Source of the DNA: Planctomycetota bacterium
GTDB taxonomy: Bacteria > Planctomycetota > Planctomycetia > Pirellulales > Pirellulaceae
Direction: 5' to 3'
Assembly: GCA_026692865.1 (NCBI GenBank)
Contig: JAPLNI010000050.1
Coordinates: 124,001 to 188,000, forward strand
DNA length: 64,000 nt
Every line of letters begins with the position of its first letter. Within the stretch, counting starts at the first letter, position 1. Below the pieces are notes generated by a model. The model searched no databases. It saw only the letters and a program-made list of their open reading frames with translations, and had not been told where the DNA came from. The translations under genes were made by a program, and so were the position numbers. This document shows, piece by piece, positions 1 to 8,637 of the stretch.

Positions 1-1
1 A

Positions 2-808
2 GACGACCTTCCTGGACTTGGTAAAACGACTCTTGCGAAAGCGACTGCCGATTGCTTTGGTGCCAAGTTTGCTCGAGTACAATGTACGCCCGATTTGTTG
101 CCAACTGATGTTACGGGCTTTAACTTGTTCAATCAAAAGTCTCGCGAGTTCGAGTTTCATGCGGGACCTGTCTTTTCAGATATTTTGCTTGCCGACGAAA
201 TCAATCGCACCACGCCAAGGACTCAAAGTGCCCTCTTTGAAGCGATGGCTGAACGGCAAGTGACTATCGACGGCCAGTCTCGCATTTTATCTCCTTCGTT
301 CTTCGTGATCGCGACACAAAATCCGATCGACTCGCACGGCGCGTATCCATTGCCCGAAGCACAGTTGGATCGATTTGCGATGAAACTCGCGATAGGCTAT
401 CCCGACAGCAATGCCCAAATGGCGATTCTTGAGTCAGCCGGAAAAAGCCGGATCGCTAACGATGCGCGACAAACTCCCATCCTTGCAACAAGTGGCTTAG
501 AACGATTGCAAGCCGAGGTCGACGCAATTCACGTCGCCCCGGATATCCAGCGTTACATTGTCGAATTGTGCGAAGCCACACGCTCGCATGAGAGTATCGT
601 GCTCGGGGTGAGCCCTCGCGGGATGCTTCTTTGGCAACAAGTCGCCAAGAGTTGGGCGATGCTCCAAGGTAGATCCTTTGTCATTCCGGAAGATATTCAA
701 ACGGTTGCGGAACCGGTGCTTTCCGTTCGTCTGGTTACGCGATCGCAGCAACCGCAAGCTCTGATCGAAAATATCATCTCTTCCATCAAGGTCCCAACTT
801 ACCGATGA
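2..808 (+). CDS. MoxR-family AAA+ ATPase (5' truncated by window start)
   Basis: The reading frame is open from the first bases of the window, so the true start lies upstream. The first codons give a Walker A segment (DLPGLGKTTLAKA). Further on come a Walker B/DEIN segment (LLADEINRTTPRTQSALFEAM), the MoxR signature ATQNPIDSHGAYPLPEAQLD, and a C-terminal lid segment with SPRG. MoxR ATPases are chaperone-like and often help insert cofactors or assemble proteins handled by DUF58 and VWA partners. Here the next gene is a lipoprotein gene that overlaps by four bases (ATGA), not an obvious DUF58 gene. The family call is secure; the substrate is unknown. Confidence 0.93.
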   Translation, partial: DDLPGLGKTTLAKATADCFGAKFARVQCTPDLLPTDVTGFNLFNQKSREFEFHAGPVFSDILLADEINRTTPRTQSALFEAMAERQVTIDGQSRILSPSFFVIATQNPIDSHGAYPLPEAQLDRFAMKLAIGYPDSNAQMAILESAGKSRIANDARQTPILATSGLERLQAEVDAIHVAPDIQRYIVELCEATRSHESIVLGVSPRGMLLWQQVAKSWAMLQGRSFVIPEDIQTVAEPVLSVRLVTRSQQPQALIENIISSIKVPTYR

Positions 809-1296
809 GAACGCTTTACATTCAAATCATGTTCGCTCGTTGTTGCTTGCCGACTATTGGAATTATTCTGAGTTATGGAATGATCGTCTCGGGAATCGTG
901 GGTTGCGAGGCAAAAGGTACTTCGTTGAAAGAACGCGAATCGTTGCACGAAATCGATCACGACCTGCCTCCATATTGGCCCAGCAGCATGAACGATGCTG
1001 CTACAAAAATTGAGGCACGATTGCAACGATTAAGGGCAGATTCGTTAAAGGACGAAGAGAAGGCGAAGCTGTTCGTCGAACTCACCGATTTGATTGAATG
1101 GACTCCCGAGGTTGCCGCAGATACGCGCCTCAAGGAATCCCATTGGATCCCAATCTATGAAGCTAGCGAAGCCATTCGAAAACAACTACCTCTCAATGAA
1201 GTTTCGTTCAAGCAAGTTTATCAACCCCTAGAAGGCTTGATTCAATTGCTTCGTAAATCCGATTCCTTTGAGCTCGCGACGAGAGGTTCCAAATAA
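805..1296 (+). CDS. Putative lipoprotein of unknown function
   Basis: This 163-residue protein starts on an ATG that overlaps the stop of the MoxR gene. Its N-terminus has a hydrophobic stretch ending in a lipobox-like sequence (S-G-I-V-G-C, Cys near residue 34), which suggests a lipid-anchored exported protein. The mature part is charged, predicted mostly helical, with no family I recognise. Its stop overlaps the start of the permease gene (TAATG), so MoxR, lipoprotein and permease are probably translated as one unit. Being placed between an ATPase and a permease, it may be an accessory factor of the transporter; this is inference. Confidence 0.7.
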   Translation: MRTLYIQIMFARCCLPTIGIILSYGMIVSGIVGCEAKGTSLKERESLHEIDHDLPPYWPSSMNDAATKIEARLQRLRADSLKDEEKAKLFVELTDLIEWTPEVAADTRLKESHWIPIYEASEAIRKQLPLNEVSFKQVYQPLEGLIQLLRKSDSFELATRGSK

Positions 1297-2885
1297 TGGA
1301 AACAGCAATTGCAGGGGGCGTTATTCGGGGAATTCAAGGGGTAGCTTCGGCATCCGCAACGATATTGATTGGGTTATTCATCGCAACTGTTTTACGTTTC
1401 TACCTCGGTCCGTTGGGGACCAAGCGATTATTTGGAGGCGAGACGGTTCGTTCACTTCCTCAATCTTGGCTGATCGGCATGTTGTTGCCGGTTTGCTCAA
1501 TCGGAGTCATCCCGATGTTGATCGAGATGAAGCGGATCGGCGTTCGACGCGGTGCTATCACCGCATTTGCCTTGGCCGCACCACTCTTTAATCCTTTGTC
1601 GATATTGTATGGATTAACGCTCTCGCGGCCGGTTATCATCATCGGGTTCGCGGCTGCATCTCTTTTGGTAGTCACTGTTATTGGCATCATCTGGGATTCA
1701 ATTACCAAATCTAATGGTATTGAAGAGCCTGTTGTCGAAGATGAAAGCAAAGTCATTGGTATGCGGCGTATTTTTGCGTGTGTCGTCTTTGCGGCCCGCG
1801 AATTGGCTGGACCGACTGGTGCGTATGCGTTCATTGCGATACTGGGTCTAGTTTTCCTCGGCAGCGTTCTACCACATGGTGCGCTCCAAACGTCGGTGGA
1901 GCAAGGCGATATTTGGGCACCATTGAAGATGGCGATCATTGCAATTTTTATTTACGCCCCGCCGATGTTGACCATGAGTCAACTTGGGATGATGTTCGAC
2001 CATGGTAATTCTCCTGGTGCATCGTTTTGTTTGTTGCTGCTTGGTACAGGTATTAATCTTGGAACGATCGTCTGGACTGCTCGCAACTATGGAATTCGTC
2101 AAACCCTCGTTTGGTTGGTTTCACTTACGGCTATTGTTATCGCCTTGGCCTACGGGATTAATAAGCCCTTGATCCCAGTGGGCATCAAACCTGCGGGACA
2201 CACACATGCTTTCGATATATACACAAATCCGTTGATTCAGGGGACCGCGATATCCGCAAGCCAATTCTATGATCTGTCGATTCGTGATCTATCGATTGTA
2301 GACAAGTTCGGACTTGTTGCGTTAGCGATCATGCTTTGTTTTGGAGTTGCATCGCGAACATTGTTTTTCGGTACGATAGAAAGGCTGTTAGCAGCTCCTG
2401 CGAATAAGGAAGATCATATCGGTAGTCACGGCTTCCAAATGATTGTTCCAAAACAGGTGGTAGGATTGACTGGATTGATTGGACTGGTTGTCCTGAGTGT
2501 CGTTGGATGCTTTGCTTATTATCCGAAGCCGTCGGAAGTACTTGAGGAAATGAAGATCGCGCGAGTGGAGGTACTCAGCAACGCTCTCTCGGGTAATTAT
2601 GAGGCCGCTTTACGATGGATTCCGGTACTGGAGGAGTGGTCACGAAGGCTGGAGGTGGGCTCCGCGATTCGTCGGCGTGAATTGCGGCCCTATCAACAGG
2701 CGCAAACGCATCTGCTACGTACGAAACTGGAACTTTTGGAGCATTTGCTGGAACATGAGCTAGACGATCGGCAGGCCAAGTCGAACGACCACAATCACAA
2801 ACCACATAGCGATAGCGATGAGGTCAAGACGATGATCCCTAGCATTAGTCTCACAAGTGAAAACATTGTGAAGGCCTACGAATGA
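1296..2885 (+). CDS. Permease of the YraQ/ArsP (DUF318) type with C-terminal extension
   Basis: The protein has 529 residues and about eight or nine hydrophobic segments. The first half carries the features of the YraQ/ArsP_1 permease family, including LLPVCSIGVIPM near residues 63-75 and a later APLFNP motif. Members of this family export arsenicals or unidentified solutes; the substrate here cannot be read from sequence. A last membrane segment near residue 385 is followed by a soluble helical tail of about 130 residues that ends in a His/Asp-rich stretch (DHNHKPHSDSD). A loop also holds GHTHAFD. Such stretches often bind metal ions, so metal handling is possible. The gene overlaps the lipoprotein gene by one base. 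Confidence 0.8.
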   Translation: METAIAGGVIRGIQGVASASATILIGLFIATVLRFYLGPLGTKRLFGGETVRSLPQSWLIGMLLPVCSIGVIPMLIEMKRIGVRRGAITAFALAAPLFNPLSILYGLTLSRPVIIIGFAAASLLVVTVIGIIWDSITKSNGIEEPVVEDESKVIGMRRIFACVVFAARELAGPTGAYAFIAILGLVFLGSVLPHGALQTSVEQGDIWAPLKMAIIAIFIYAPPMLTMSQLGMMFDHGNSPGASFCLLLLGTGINLGTIVWTARNYGIRQTLVWLVSLTAIVIALAYGINKPLIPVGIKPAGHTHAFDIYTNPLIQGTAISASQFYDLSIRDLSIVDKFGLVALAIMLCFGVASRTLFFGTIERLLAAPANKEDHIGSHGFQMIVPKQVVGLTGLIGLVVLSVVGCFAYYPKPSEVLEEMKIARVEVLSNALSGNYEAALRWIPVLEEWSRRLEVGSAIRRRELRPYQQAQTHLLRTKLELLEHLLEHELDDRQAKSNDHNHKPHSDSDEVKTMIPSISLTSENIVKAYE

Positions 2886-3052
2886 GTCCCCTCAACTAAG
2901 ACATCTATAGCTATTCGAAACAACCGGCCTTCGATTCGCTCTTTCTTGTTCCTGTTTCATGCCGTGGCTGGTTGTATAGCGAATCTTGATGTGGCAACTT
3001 AGAACCAAGGTGTCGTGATTACAGCCAGCCAAAATAGGACCGAGGTTTTCGA

Positions 3053-3607
3053 ATGAGCATCGTGACTACCATGACCACGGAACAACTGTTGTCGATACCC
3101 GAAGACGGGATGGAACGGGACTTGATTCGTGGCGAATTGCGAGAAAGGACTCGAGAAAAAACGATGACGAAACGAAATCGATTTCATACTCGCACGGTCT
3201 CACGAATAGCGTATCTTCTAGAAACTTGGCTAGAAGGCCAACCCTCTCCCTGTGGTGAAGTTCACACGGGTGAGGTTGGGACAATTTTGCGACGTGAGCC
3301 GGATACGACGGTGGGTATCGATGTCGCTTTTTTTTCTGCGGAAGTCATCGCTCGGCAATCGGACCAAACGACGCTTGTTGAAGGTGCACCGCGACTGGCC
3401 GTCGAAGTCTTGTCGCCATCGGACAAGCTGGAAGAGACTCGCGAGAAAGTGATCGAGTATCTCGCGGCTGGAGTCGAGCTTGTTTGGATTGTCGATCCTT
3501 ATTTCCAAACGGTTCAGATTCACCGTCGCGGTTTGGCTCCGGAAACGTTTAACCGTGATCATCGTATCGATGGCGGTGTGTACTACCGGGACTTGAGTTT
3601 GCAGTGA
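3053..3607 (+). CDS. Uma2-family (DUF820) putative endonuclease
   Basis: This 184-residue protein matches the Uma2 family, a PD-(D/E)XK nuclease-like fold common in cyanobacteria and planctomycetes. The visible core is DTTVGIDVAFF followed by the strand LAVEVLSPSDK and a conserved Lys in REKVIEYLAAGVELVWIVDP, the usual E-V-x-S-x-x-D arrangement. The start ATG has GAGG seven bases upstream. The biological role of Uma2 proteins is not established. It stands alone, between the permease and a strong hairpin, and faces the convergent csrA. Confidence 0.85.
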   Translation: MSIVTTMTTEQLLSIPEDGMERDLIRGELRERTREKTMTKRNRFHTRTVSRIAYLLETWLEGQPSPCGEVHTGEVGTILRREPDTTVGIDVAFFSAEVIARQSDQTTLVEGAPRLAVEVLSPSDKLEETREKVIEYLAAGVELVWIVDPYFQTVQIHRRGLAPETFNRDHRIDGGVYYRDLSLQ

Positions 3608-3653
3608 TTGACGTTTTTCAACGCACCAATCATCAATAACCAGACCCGCTAAC

Positions 3654-3722
3654 GCAAAAAGCCTTTTTCGGTTCGCTTCTACGGGTTCGAGTCGTAGTGA
3701 GCGTAACGAAAAAGGCTTTTGC
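3654..3722. terminator. Imperfect inverted repeat between uma2 and csrA, possible bidirectional terminator
   Basis: The arms 3654-3676 and 3701-3722 are nearly complementary (left core AAAAGCCTTTTTCG, right core CGAAAAAGGCTTTT). The element lies between the 3' ends of two convergent genes. The A/T-rich arms would give U-rich tails in both directions, which fits a bidirectional terminator. Confidence 0.6.
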
Positions 3723-3784
3723 AAATCCCAAAATTCAGTTTTGTTCGTCAAGAAGTTAAAAGTGCCTGAGCGTCCACCTTCAAA

Positions 3785-4015
3785 CTAAGAGGCAGCGCCC
3801 GACTCACCCAAGCCGCGCAGTTCGCCCGGTTGAATGTGATTGGCTTTGCGATTCTCACGTTTGATTGCTTCGTAAACTTCTTGGCGGTGTACGGGAATGT
3901 CGCTAGGAGCTTGGATACCAAGCCTAACTTTATCACCGCGAATATCGACGATCGTAATGACGACGTCATCACCGATCATGATACTTTCATCTCGATGTCG
4001 CGACAGCACCAGCAT
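3785..4015 (-). CDS. csrA: Carbon storage regulator CsrA
   Basis: The product starts [18 protein letters not shown] and continues with [25 protein letters not shown], the classic CsrA/RsmA fold. CsrA is a small RNA-binding dimer that blocks or stabilises mRNAs by binding GGA motifs and often controls flagellar and carbon-storage genes. The start at 4015 is chosen because it gives the canonical N-terminus and has a strong ribosome site (AAGGAG) six bases upstream; a longer frame to 4036 would bury that site. The 76-residue length is slightly above the usual 60-70 because of a C-terminal tail. It fits with the lone fliN-like gene near 60 kb as a sign of a motile organism. Confidence 0.95.
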   Translation of the reverse strand: MLVLSRHRDESIMIGDDVVITIVDIRGDKVRLGIQAPSDIPVHRQEVYEAIKRENRKANHIQPGELRGLGESGAAS

Positions 4016-4021
4016 GAGCGA

Positions 4022-4027
4022 CTCCTT
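4022..4027 (-). promoter_or_regulatory. Ribosome binding site of csrA
   Basis: On the minus strand AAGGAG stands six bases before the ATG at 4015 and decides the csrA start. Confidence 0.8.
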
Positions 4028-4500
4028 TTCTCGCAAGGGCTACATCCCGTGTAGCCTGATGTGTGATAGTAAACGGATAGGGGCGTAAATCAGCTTTTCA
4101 GACGCAGACTTACGAGAGTTAGCTCCCATTCGACCTGAATCCTTCCAGCCAAGGATTTATCGACGTTGCTTGCTAATCAAATGAGCAACGGGAATCGGTT
4201 TCCGGCGTTTACGTCAAATCCGAGTGTATCGGTAATCCGGAAATGGGCAGCTCTGACGATTGCTCACGGCTCTAACGAATCTTTTGAAAACTCGGATCAA
4301 AATTGTTGTAAAGGTTGCAAGATCAGCAATCGGTAAAGTCTACGTAGTCGTGATACTTTGACTCGCCGGTAAGGGTTCACAACATCCGATAGCCAGTTCT
4401 GTCGTCCGCTGTTGTGGTGTCCAGCTCTCCAGATTCGCTGGTCTACTAGGCAACGCGCTCCATCGATCCCGCTCGACAATATAGAAATACCGGTCTGATT
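4028..4500. other. Intergenic region between divergent csrA and the PP2C phosphatase gene
   Basis: No convincing coding frame, RNA gene or strong hairpin was seen. It presumably holds the promoters of both divergent genes, but no promoter motif could be assigned. Confidence 0.5.
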
Positions 4501-6558
4501 GTGAACCCACGCCGCCCATCGCACCTCCGTCTCCACACCGAAGATATCAACGTCCAAGCTCCCAATGAAGCAGCGAAAACGCCTAGCGATCGCTCACAGA
4601 AAAGAGTAACGGAGCCGATGGCGATTGCCAAAAGTTCTGACGCGGTTAGTCACGGTACAAGTGTCCCGCCTGCGAATCGCTCGCAAGGAAGTAAGACTTC
4701 CAAGCCGGTTGGTCCAACAAGCTCAACAAAGTCCGCATTGAACTCCGAAGTCAACGACATGCGGTCCACGAAATCGCAATCGCCGGTTGATAACCTCAAG
4801 CCATCACTTCGGAAGATTTCTCAGGATGACTCAGATTCGGATCGGTCACAATCCACTTCGCAACCTGGTCAACATGCAGATCGGTCGCATCACCATTCCA
4901 ATATGTTTCAATTGGATGATGTTGCAGCGTGCTTGCGGTCGTTTGCCCAAGCAACCGGATGGGCTATCCGTTCAACCGCACCGAGAAGCTATTCAAATGA
5001 TTCATCAGCAAGCGGTGCGATTTTCCCTGGATCCAATTCCGGTGGCTCTCGATCGGGAAGTTTCCAGTCCGGTGATTACTCAGGCAATCAATCAGACCCA
5101 TCCGGTAAGCCGCGATGGCGTTTGGTAGATGCTTCACCACAAGACGGCATCCTGTCTGCGGATGATTTAGCCCACTTTCCAACAGTCACATTGGAGCATG
5201 CTGAAGACCTGTTGAGTAGGATCGAAGGCCTCGTGACGAGACTAGAAGCCGCCGAGCAGGCCGTTCGGCGCCAAGAGGCCGAACTAGCCACCAGTGTCAG
5301 CATTTCGCGTCAACCAGATGAACAGCAAGAGTTAGCTGATCGTCTGGAGGCAATCCTGGCAAGTGCAACCAAGTCCATTCATGCAACTGCCTGTGCTGTA
5401 TACCTACTTGATGAAACCACCTCCGAACTCAAGTTGCGATCTCGATACGGGCTTCCCATTTCACGACTTACAGATCCTTCGCGACCTTTACGCGGATCGC
5501 TTGCTGACTTGGAAGCACTTATGGGCAACGCTGTGTTATTGGAAGATACGTTTTCGATGCCTGCTTGGAAAAGCCCCGAAGACTTTCCATCAGCGATTGT
5601 TGTTCCGATAGGTTCCAGTTCGATGCCACACGGTACGATCTGGTTCTGGTCAAACGAGGCGAGAAAGTATACGACAGCCGAAGTTGAGATCGCAAACCTT
5701 ACAGCCGGACGCGTTATGGGCGAGCTTGAGCAAACGATCCTCGGCAAAGAAGTCCAACAAGCCAAACGACTTCGAAACCAAGTTGATAAAGCTGCCACAG
5801 CCCAAGCAGCAAGGCTTCCCGATGGACAGCCGCTTCATCGAGATTTTGATTTCGATGGTTGGACCTATCAGGGCGACTCGCTGGGCGGGGGCTTTCACGA
5901 TTGGGATGTTACACCATCGTCGATGTTGGTTGCGTCGGTCGGAAGTGCTGGTAAGACGGGTACCGAAGGAGCATTGATTGCTTCGTCAATCCAGTCCGCC
6001 TTTCGCACGCTGTGGCCGACGAAATCGATACCCGCACAAATGATGCAGTTCGCCGCCGACATGATGTTTGGAATTCATCCAGACGATTGGACCGCTTCGG
6101 CAGCGTTGCTTCAGTTGAATCCTGAGTCGGGCTATGGAATGCTATCCACCGCCGGCAGCGTGCAAGCGTTCATCATTTCGCAACGAGGTTTCCGGCCGAT
6201 TGGTTCGGTTGCTCCAGCACTTGCCTCGCAACCCGATGCATCCTATAAAAATCATCGATTCATGCTCCAACCGCAAGAAGTCCTGGTAGCCTTTAGCGAC
6301 ACGGTTGTTCGAGGAATCCCCACGTTTCAGGAACCGCGAAATGGTCGACCGCTCGACCGATCTCAAACAGCTCGCAACAGGCGTGCGATCGTCAAGTCGC
6401 TCGATCAAAACGAACTGCTACAAGGCATTCGCGAGCGGATCGGCGACTCGGCATCTCTGATAGCGGGAAATCTTGCAAGGATGCTCCCAGCCTTTGTCGA
6501 AGCAGCAAACGCGACCGACCGATCGCTGATCGTGATCAAGAACAAGCGTAAGGAGTAA
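4501..6558 (+). CDS. GAF domain plus PP2C/SpoIIE-type phosphatase
   Basis: The 685-residue protein begins with about 240 residues rich in Ser, Asn, Gln and Pro that look disordered. A short coiled segment (residues 240-275) leads to a GAF-like domain at about 278-420 (ACAVYLLDETTSELKLRSRYGLP). From about 445 comes a SpoIIE/PP2C-like domain (DFDGWTYQGDSLGGGFHDW, later LVAFSDTVVRG), which in this family dephosphorylates phosphoserine anti-sigma antagonists or related partners. The metal-binding acidic motif is present but unusual (GGGFHDW in place of the typical GGDFYD), so activity should not be assumed. The GTG start at 4501 has no clear ribosome site; ATG 4618 is an alternative. Confidence 0.75.
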   Translation: MNPRRPSHLRLHTEDINVQAPNEAAKTPSDRSQKRVTEPMAIAKSSDAVSHGTSVPPANRSQGSKTSKPVGPTSSTKSALNSEVNDMRSTKSQSPVDNLKPSLRKISQDDSDSDRSQSTSQPGQHADRSHHHSNMFQLDDVAACLRSFAQATGWAIRSTAPRSYSNDSSASGAIFPGSNSGGSRSGSFQSGDYSGNQSDPSGKPRWRLVDASPQDGILSADDLAHFPTVTLEHAEDLLSRIEGLVTRLEAAEQAVRRQEAELATSVSISRQPDEQQELADRLEAILASATKSIHATACAVYLLDETTSELKLRSRYGLPISRLTDPSRPLRGSLADLEALMGNAVLLEDTFSMPAWKSPEDFPSAIVVPIGSSSMPHGTIWFWSNEARKYTTAEVEIANLTAGRVMGELEQTILGKEVQQAKRLRNQVDKAATAQAARLPDGQPLHRDFDFDGWTYQGDSLGGGFHDWDVTPSSMLVASVGSAGKTGTEGALIASSIQSAFRTLWPTKSIPAQMMQFAADMMFGIHPDDWTASAALLQLNPESGYGMLSTAGSVQAFIISQRGFRPIGSVAPALASQPDASYKNHRFMLQPQEVLVAFSDTVVRGIPTFQEPRNGRPLDRSQTARNRRAIVKSLDQNELLQGIRERIGDSASLIAGNLARMLPAFVEAANATDRSLIVIKNKRKE

Positions 6559-6952
6559 CCCATCTCCCCGAATTTTTCATCTGGTGGATTCAACTTCGAT
6601 TTCTGCACGTGCATCCACCTCGAATTACTCATTCATTTCAACCGATATTTGCGTGAATGCAGCTTTTGATAAGGCAACCAAGGAGAAGAGAGTTGGGCCG
6701 AAAGTAACCTCGTTCGTTTTTGCTGCCCCAATATTTTTGCTACCCAATAGAGGAAGTTGCTATTTTGAGTCCGACTAATATAAAGGACCTCGACGCTAAT
6801 CAGCTATCCAAGTACGAGATTCCAAGCGATACTTAGCGATTTACGGATTCAGTCCAGCAGCGGCTCTATTTCTTACACCGGGCCTCGAGCTTGACTCGGG
6901 AGGAAATGACCTGCCGCGAACATGTAACGATCCTGCGTTAGAATACGCCATC
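6559..6952. other. Intergenic region, nothing recognised
   Basis: A short open frame at 6584-6778 has no family resemblance and no ribosome site. No RNA gene or strong inverted repeat was seen. Confidence 0.5.
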
Positions 6953-7246
6953 ATGAACTCACCCGACCCCAACATCCATAACACGCCTGGTGCATTGAAA
7001 GCCCTCCAAGATGACATCTACCGCGATAAAATCTTGCGGGCAAGGCACATGACATCAGTCGAACGTTTGGAGCAAGTTTTTTCACAATCAGCAATTCAGT
7101 TCGGGATGATGTTAAGTGGTGCGATGTATCGGCTAAATACAACGGATACGGCATTAGGCTGGCAAGAAGTCAGAAGATGGTTAACACGACTAGATCGCGT
7201 TCATGACCATGGAAATTACACAATCGAAAAACCGACAGAATCATGA
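6953..7246 (+). CDS. Small conserved partner of the downstream nucleotidyltransferase
   Basis: This 97-residue protein contains DDIYRDKILRARHMTSVERLEQVF and a C-terminal segment with GWQEVRRWLTRLDRVHDHG. From memory of the family, similar small proteins with an MT-x-E-E-R-L motif occur just before nucleotidyltransferase-fold genes in cyanobacteria and planctomycetes. Its stop overlaps the ATG of the next gene (ATGA), so the pair is very likely translationally coupled. Function unknown; the layout resembles a two-component module such as a toxin-antitoxin or substrate-adaptor pair, but that is inference. Confidence 0.72.
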   Translation: MNSPDPNIHNTPGALKALQDDIYRDKILRARHMTSVERLEQVFSQSAIQFGMMLSGAMYRLNTTDTALGWQEVRRWLTRLDRVHDHGNYTIEKPTES

Positions 7247-7806
7247 CCCTCGAAGAAATAGCCATCAAGGTAATCGAAGCAACTGAGATGGCTGGAATGT
7301 CTTACATGACCGTTGGAGCGATTGCGGCTGGGACTCATGGCATTCCTCGATCGACAAGTGATGTTGATTTGCTCATTGACATCAAAAGTGGAAAGGGAAT
7401 CAATACGATTGTCCAGAATCTCGAACCGTATGTACGATTCAGTCCGCAAGTCGTTTTCGATACTTTTACTTGGGGCCGTCGCCATATCGGAAAGAGCAAA
7501 TTTGAGCCTCCATACGGCGTTGAATTGTTCGAAACCTTTGACGATCCATTTGTTCATTCCGAATTCAGTCGACGTTATCACCAGTTTGTTCCATTGTTAG
7601 GTCGCAAGACTTGGCTTCCCACCGCTGAAGACGTAATTGTCCAAAAGCTACGATGGGGACGATCGAAAGATCTTGATGACGCACGAGACGTCTTGGCAGT
7701 TCAAGGGCCAGAGACGCTCGATATGGTTTACATAAACCATTGGTGTACCGAACACGGCACGATCGGTCGCTTGCAAGCCGCTCTGGACAGCATTCCACCG
7801 CTATGA
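7243..7806 (+). CDS. Nucleotidyltransferase-fold protein (DUF6036/AbiEii-like)
   Basis: The 187-residue protein shows the minimal nucleotidyltransferase signature: AAGTHGIPRSTSDVDLLID, where G and the D-x-D pair correspond to the metal-binding hG(S/T)..DxD motif. A later segment TAEDVIVQKLRWGRSKDLDDARDVL is typical of AbiEii/DUF6036-type proteins, in which K and DxxD sit in the helical half. Such proteins transfer nucleotides to RNA or protein targets, and some are toxins. It is coupled to the 97-residue gene upstream. Whether it acts in defence, as a toxin or in housekeeping cannot be said. Confidence 0.78.
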   Translation: MTLEEIAIKVIEATEMAGMSYMTVGAIAAGTHGIPRSTSDVDLLIDIKSGKGINTIVQNLEPYVRFSPQVVFDTFTWGRRHIGKSKFEPPYGVELFETFDDPFVHSEFSRRYHQFVPLLGRKTWLPTAEDVIVQKLRWGRSKDLDDARDVLAVQGPETLDMVYINHWCTEHGTIGRLQAALDSIPPL

Positions 7807-8155
7807 CGCAATAGCCCCGATTGCCATGTGGACGCTGCATTGCCAGTGCTAGCCTTGTCGAAACGACTATTCGCCCGCTTACGCTGCAACGCCCAACGAC
7901 GCAGCTGATGATAAAAAAACGGTTTTGATAAAAAGTAGAAGCCATTGGGCTAACGCGTGCGGCTCAATTTCACCGGGTGAATAATTCGGGCTTGCGATGA
8001 GAAAGAAGAGTCCGCTTTTCCTTGGGATTTTATAGCTGGAGCAAATCCTATGCGGATGTTACAATATGAGAAAGAAGAATTTTTCGAGAATTTCTTTCTC
8101 GGTTATTTCGATAATCCCATCCGAGCCTCGCATACACTCTGGAGTTGAAATTAAT
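7807..8155. other. Intergenic region, nothing recognised
   Basis: A/T-rich patches occur around 7912-7940 and 8060-8110, but no coding frame, hairpin or RNA gene could be supported. It may hold the promoter of the small basic protein gene. Confidence 0.45.
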
Positions 8156-8458
8156 ATGGCAGCCGCCGCCAAAGTACCTCGCAAGAAAAAGGCCGTTGTA
8201 GAGTCCGATGAAGTAGTGGATGGTGAAGGCGCAGTAGCCGCTCCAAAGAAGGTCAAGAAGGCAGCCGTCAAGCGAACGCGAAAGGTTGCGGAGCCACCTC
8301 GAATCAAACTCTATTGGGGTGTATTCAATCAAAATCTCAAGCGCGTTGCCGTATTCGAGTACGAGCAAAAGAAAGATGCCGAGAAGCACTGCAAAGAGCT
8401 CTCCAAAGGCGGGGCTGAGCATTTCCTACAAAAGGTTCGAGAGACCATCGAGAACTAG
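8156..8458 (+). CDS. Small Lys/Ala-rich basic protein
   Basis: The likely start MAAAAKVPRKKK gives about 100 residues. The first 45 are rich in Lys, Ala, Val and Arg (KKVKKAAVKRTRK), like tails of histone-like or DNA-binding proteins. The rest (PRIKLYWGVFNQNLKRVAVFEYEQKKDAEKHCKEL) looks like a small folded domain. The frame is open further upstream to 8066, but that N-terminus looks non-coding in character. A nucleic-acid-binding role is plausible from charge only. Confidence 0.65.
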   Translation: MAAAAKVPRKKKAVVESDEVVDGEGAVAAPKKVKKAAVKRTRKVAEPPRIKLYWGVFNQNLKRVAVFEYEQKKDAEKHCKELSKGGAEHFLQKVRETIEN

Positions 8459-8637
8459 TCGCGTTCCGATCGCTACTCTCCGATAGCTACTCTTAGCTGT
8501 GTTCGGTTGAACATCGTCGCAGCCATCAACCTTGTCTTTTAAAGCTGCTTGCTTCCGCTCGGATTCGATTCGCGGTGATACCCGAGCGGACGAGCATTGT
8601 GGGGGAATACAGAATCTTGGCAACGAATCCAGAAGAG

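Noticed and set aside
6584-6778. 64-codon plus-strand frame after the PP2C gene
   Set aside because: Composition and lack of a ribosome site or family suggest chance.
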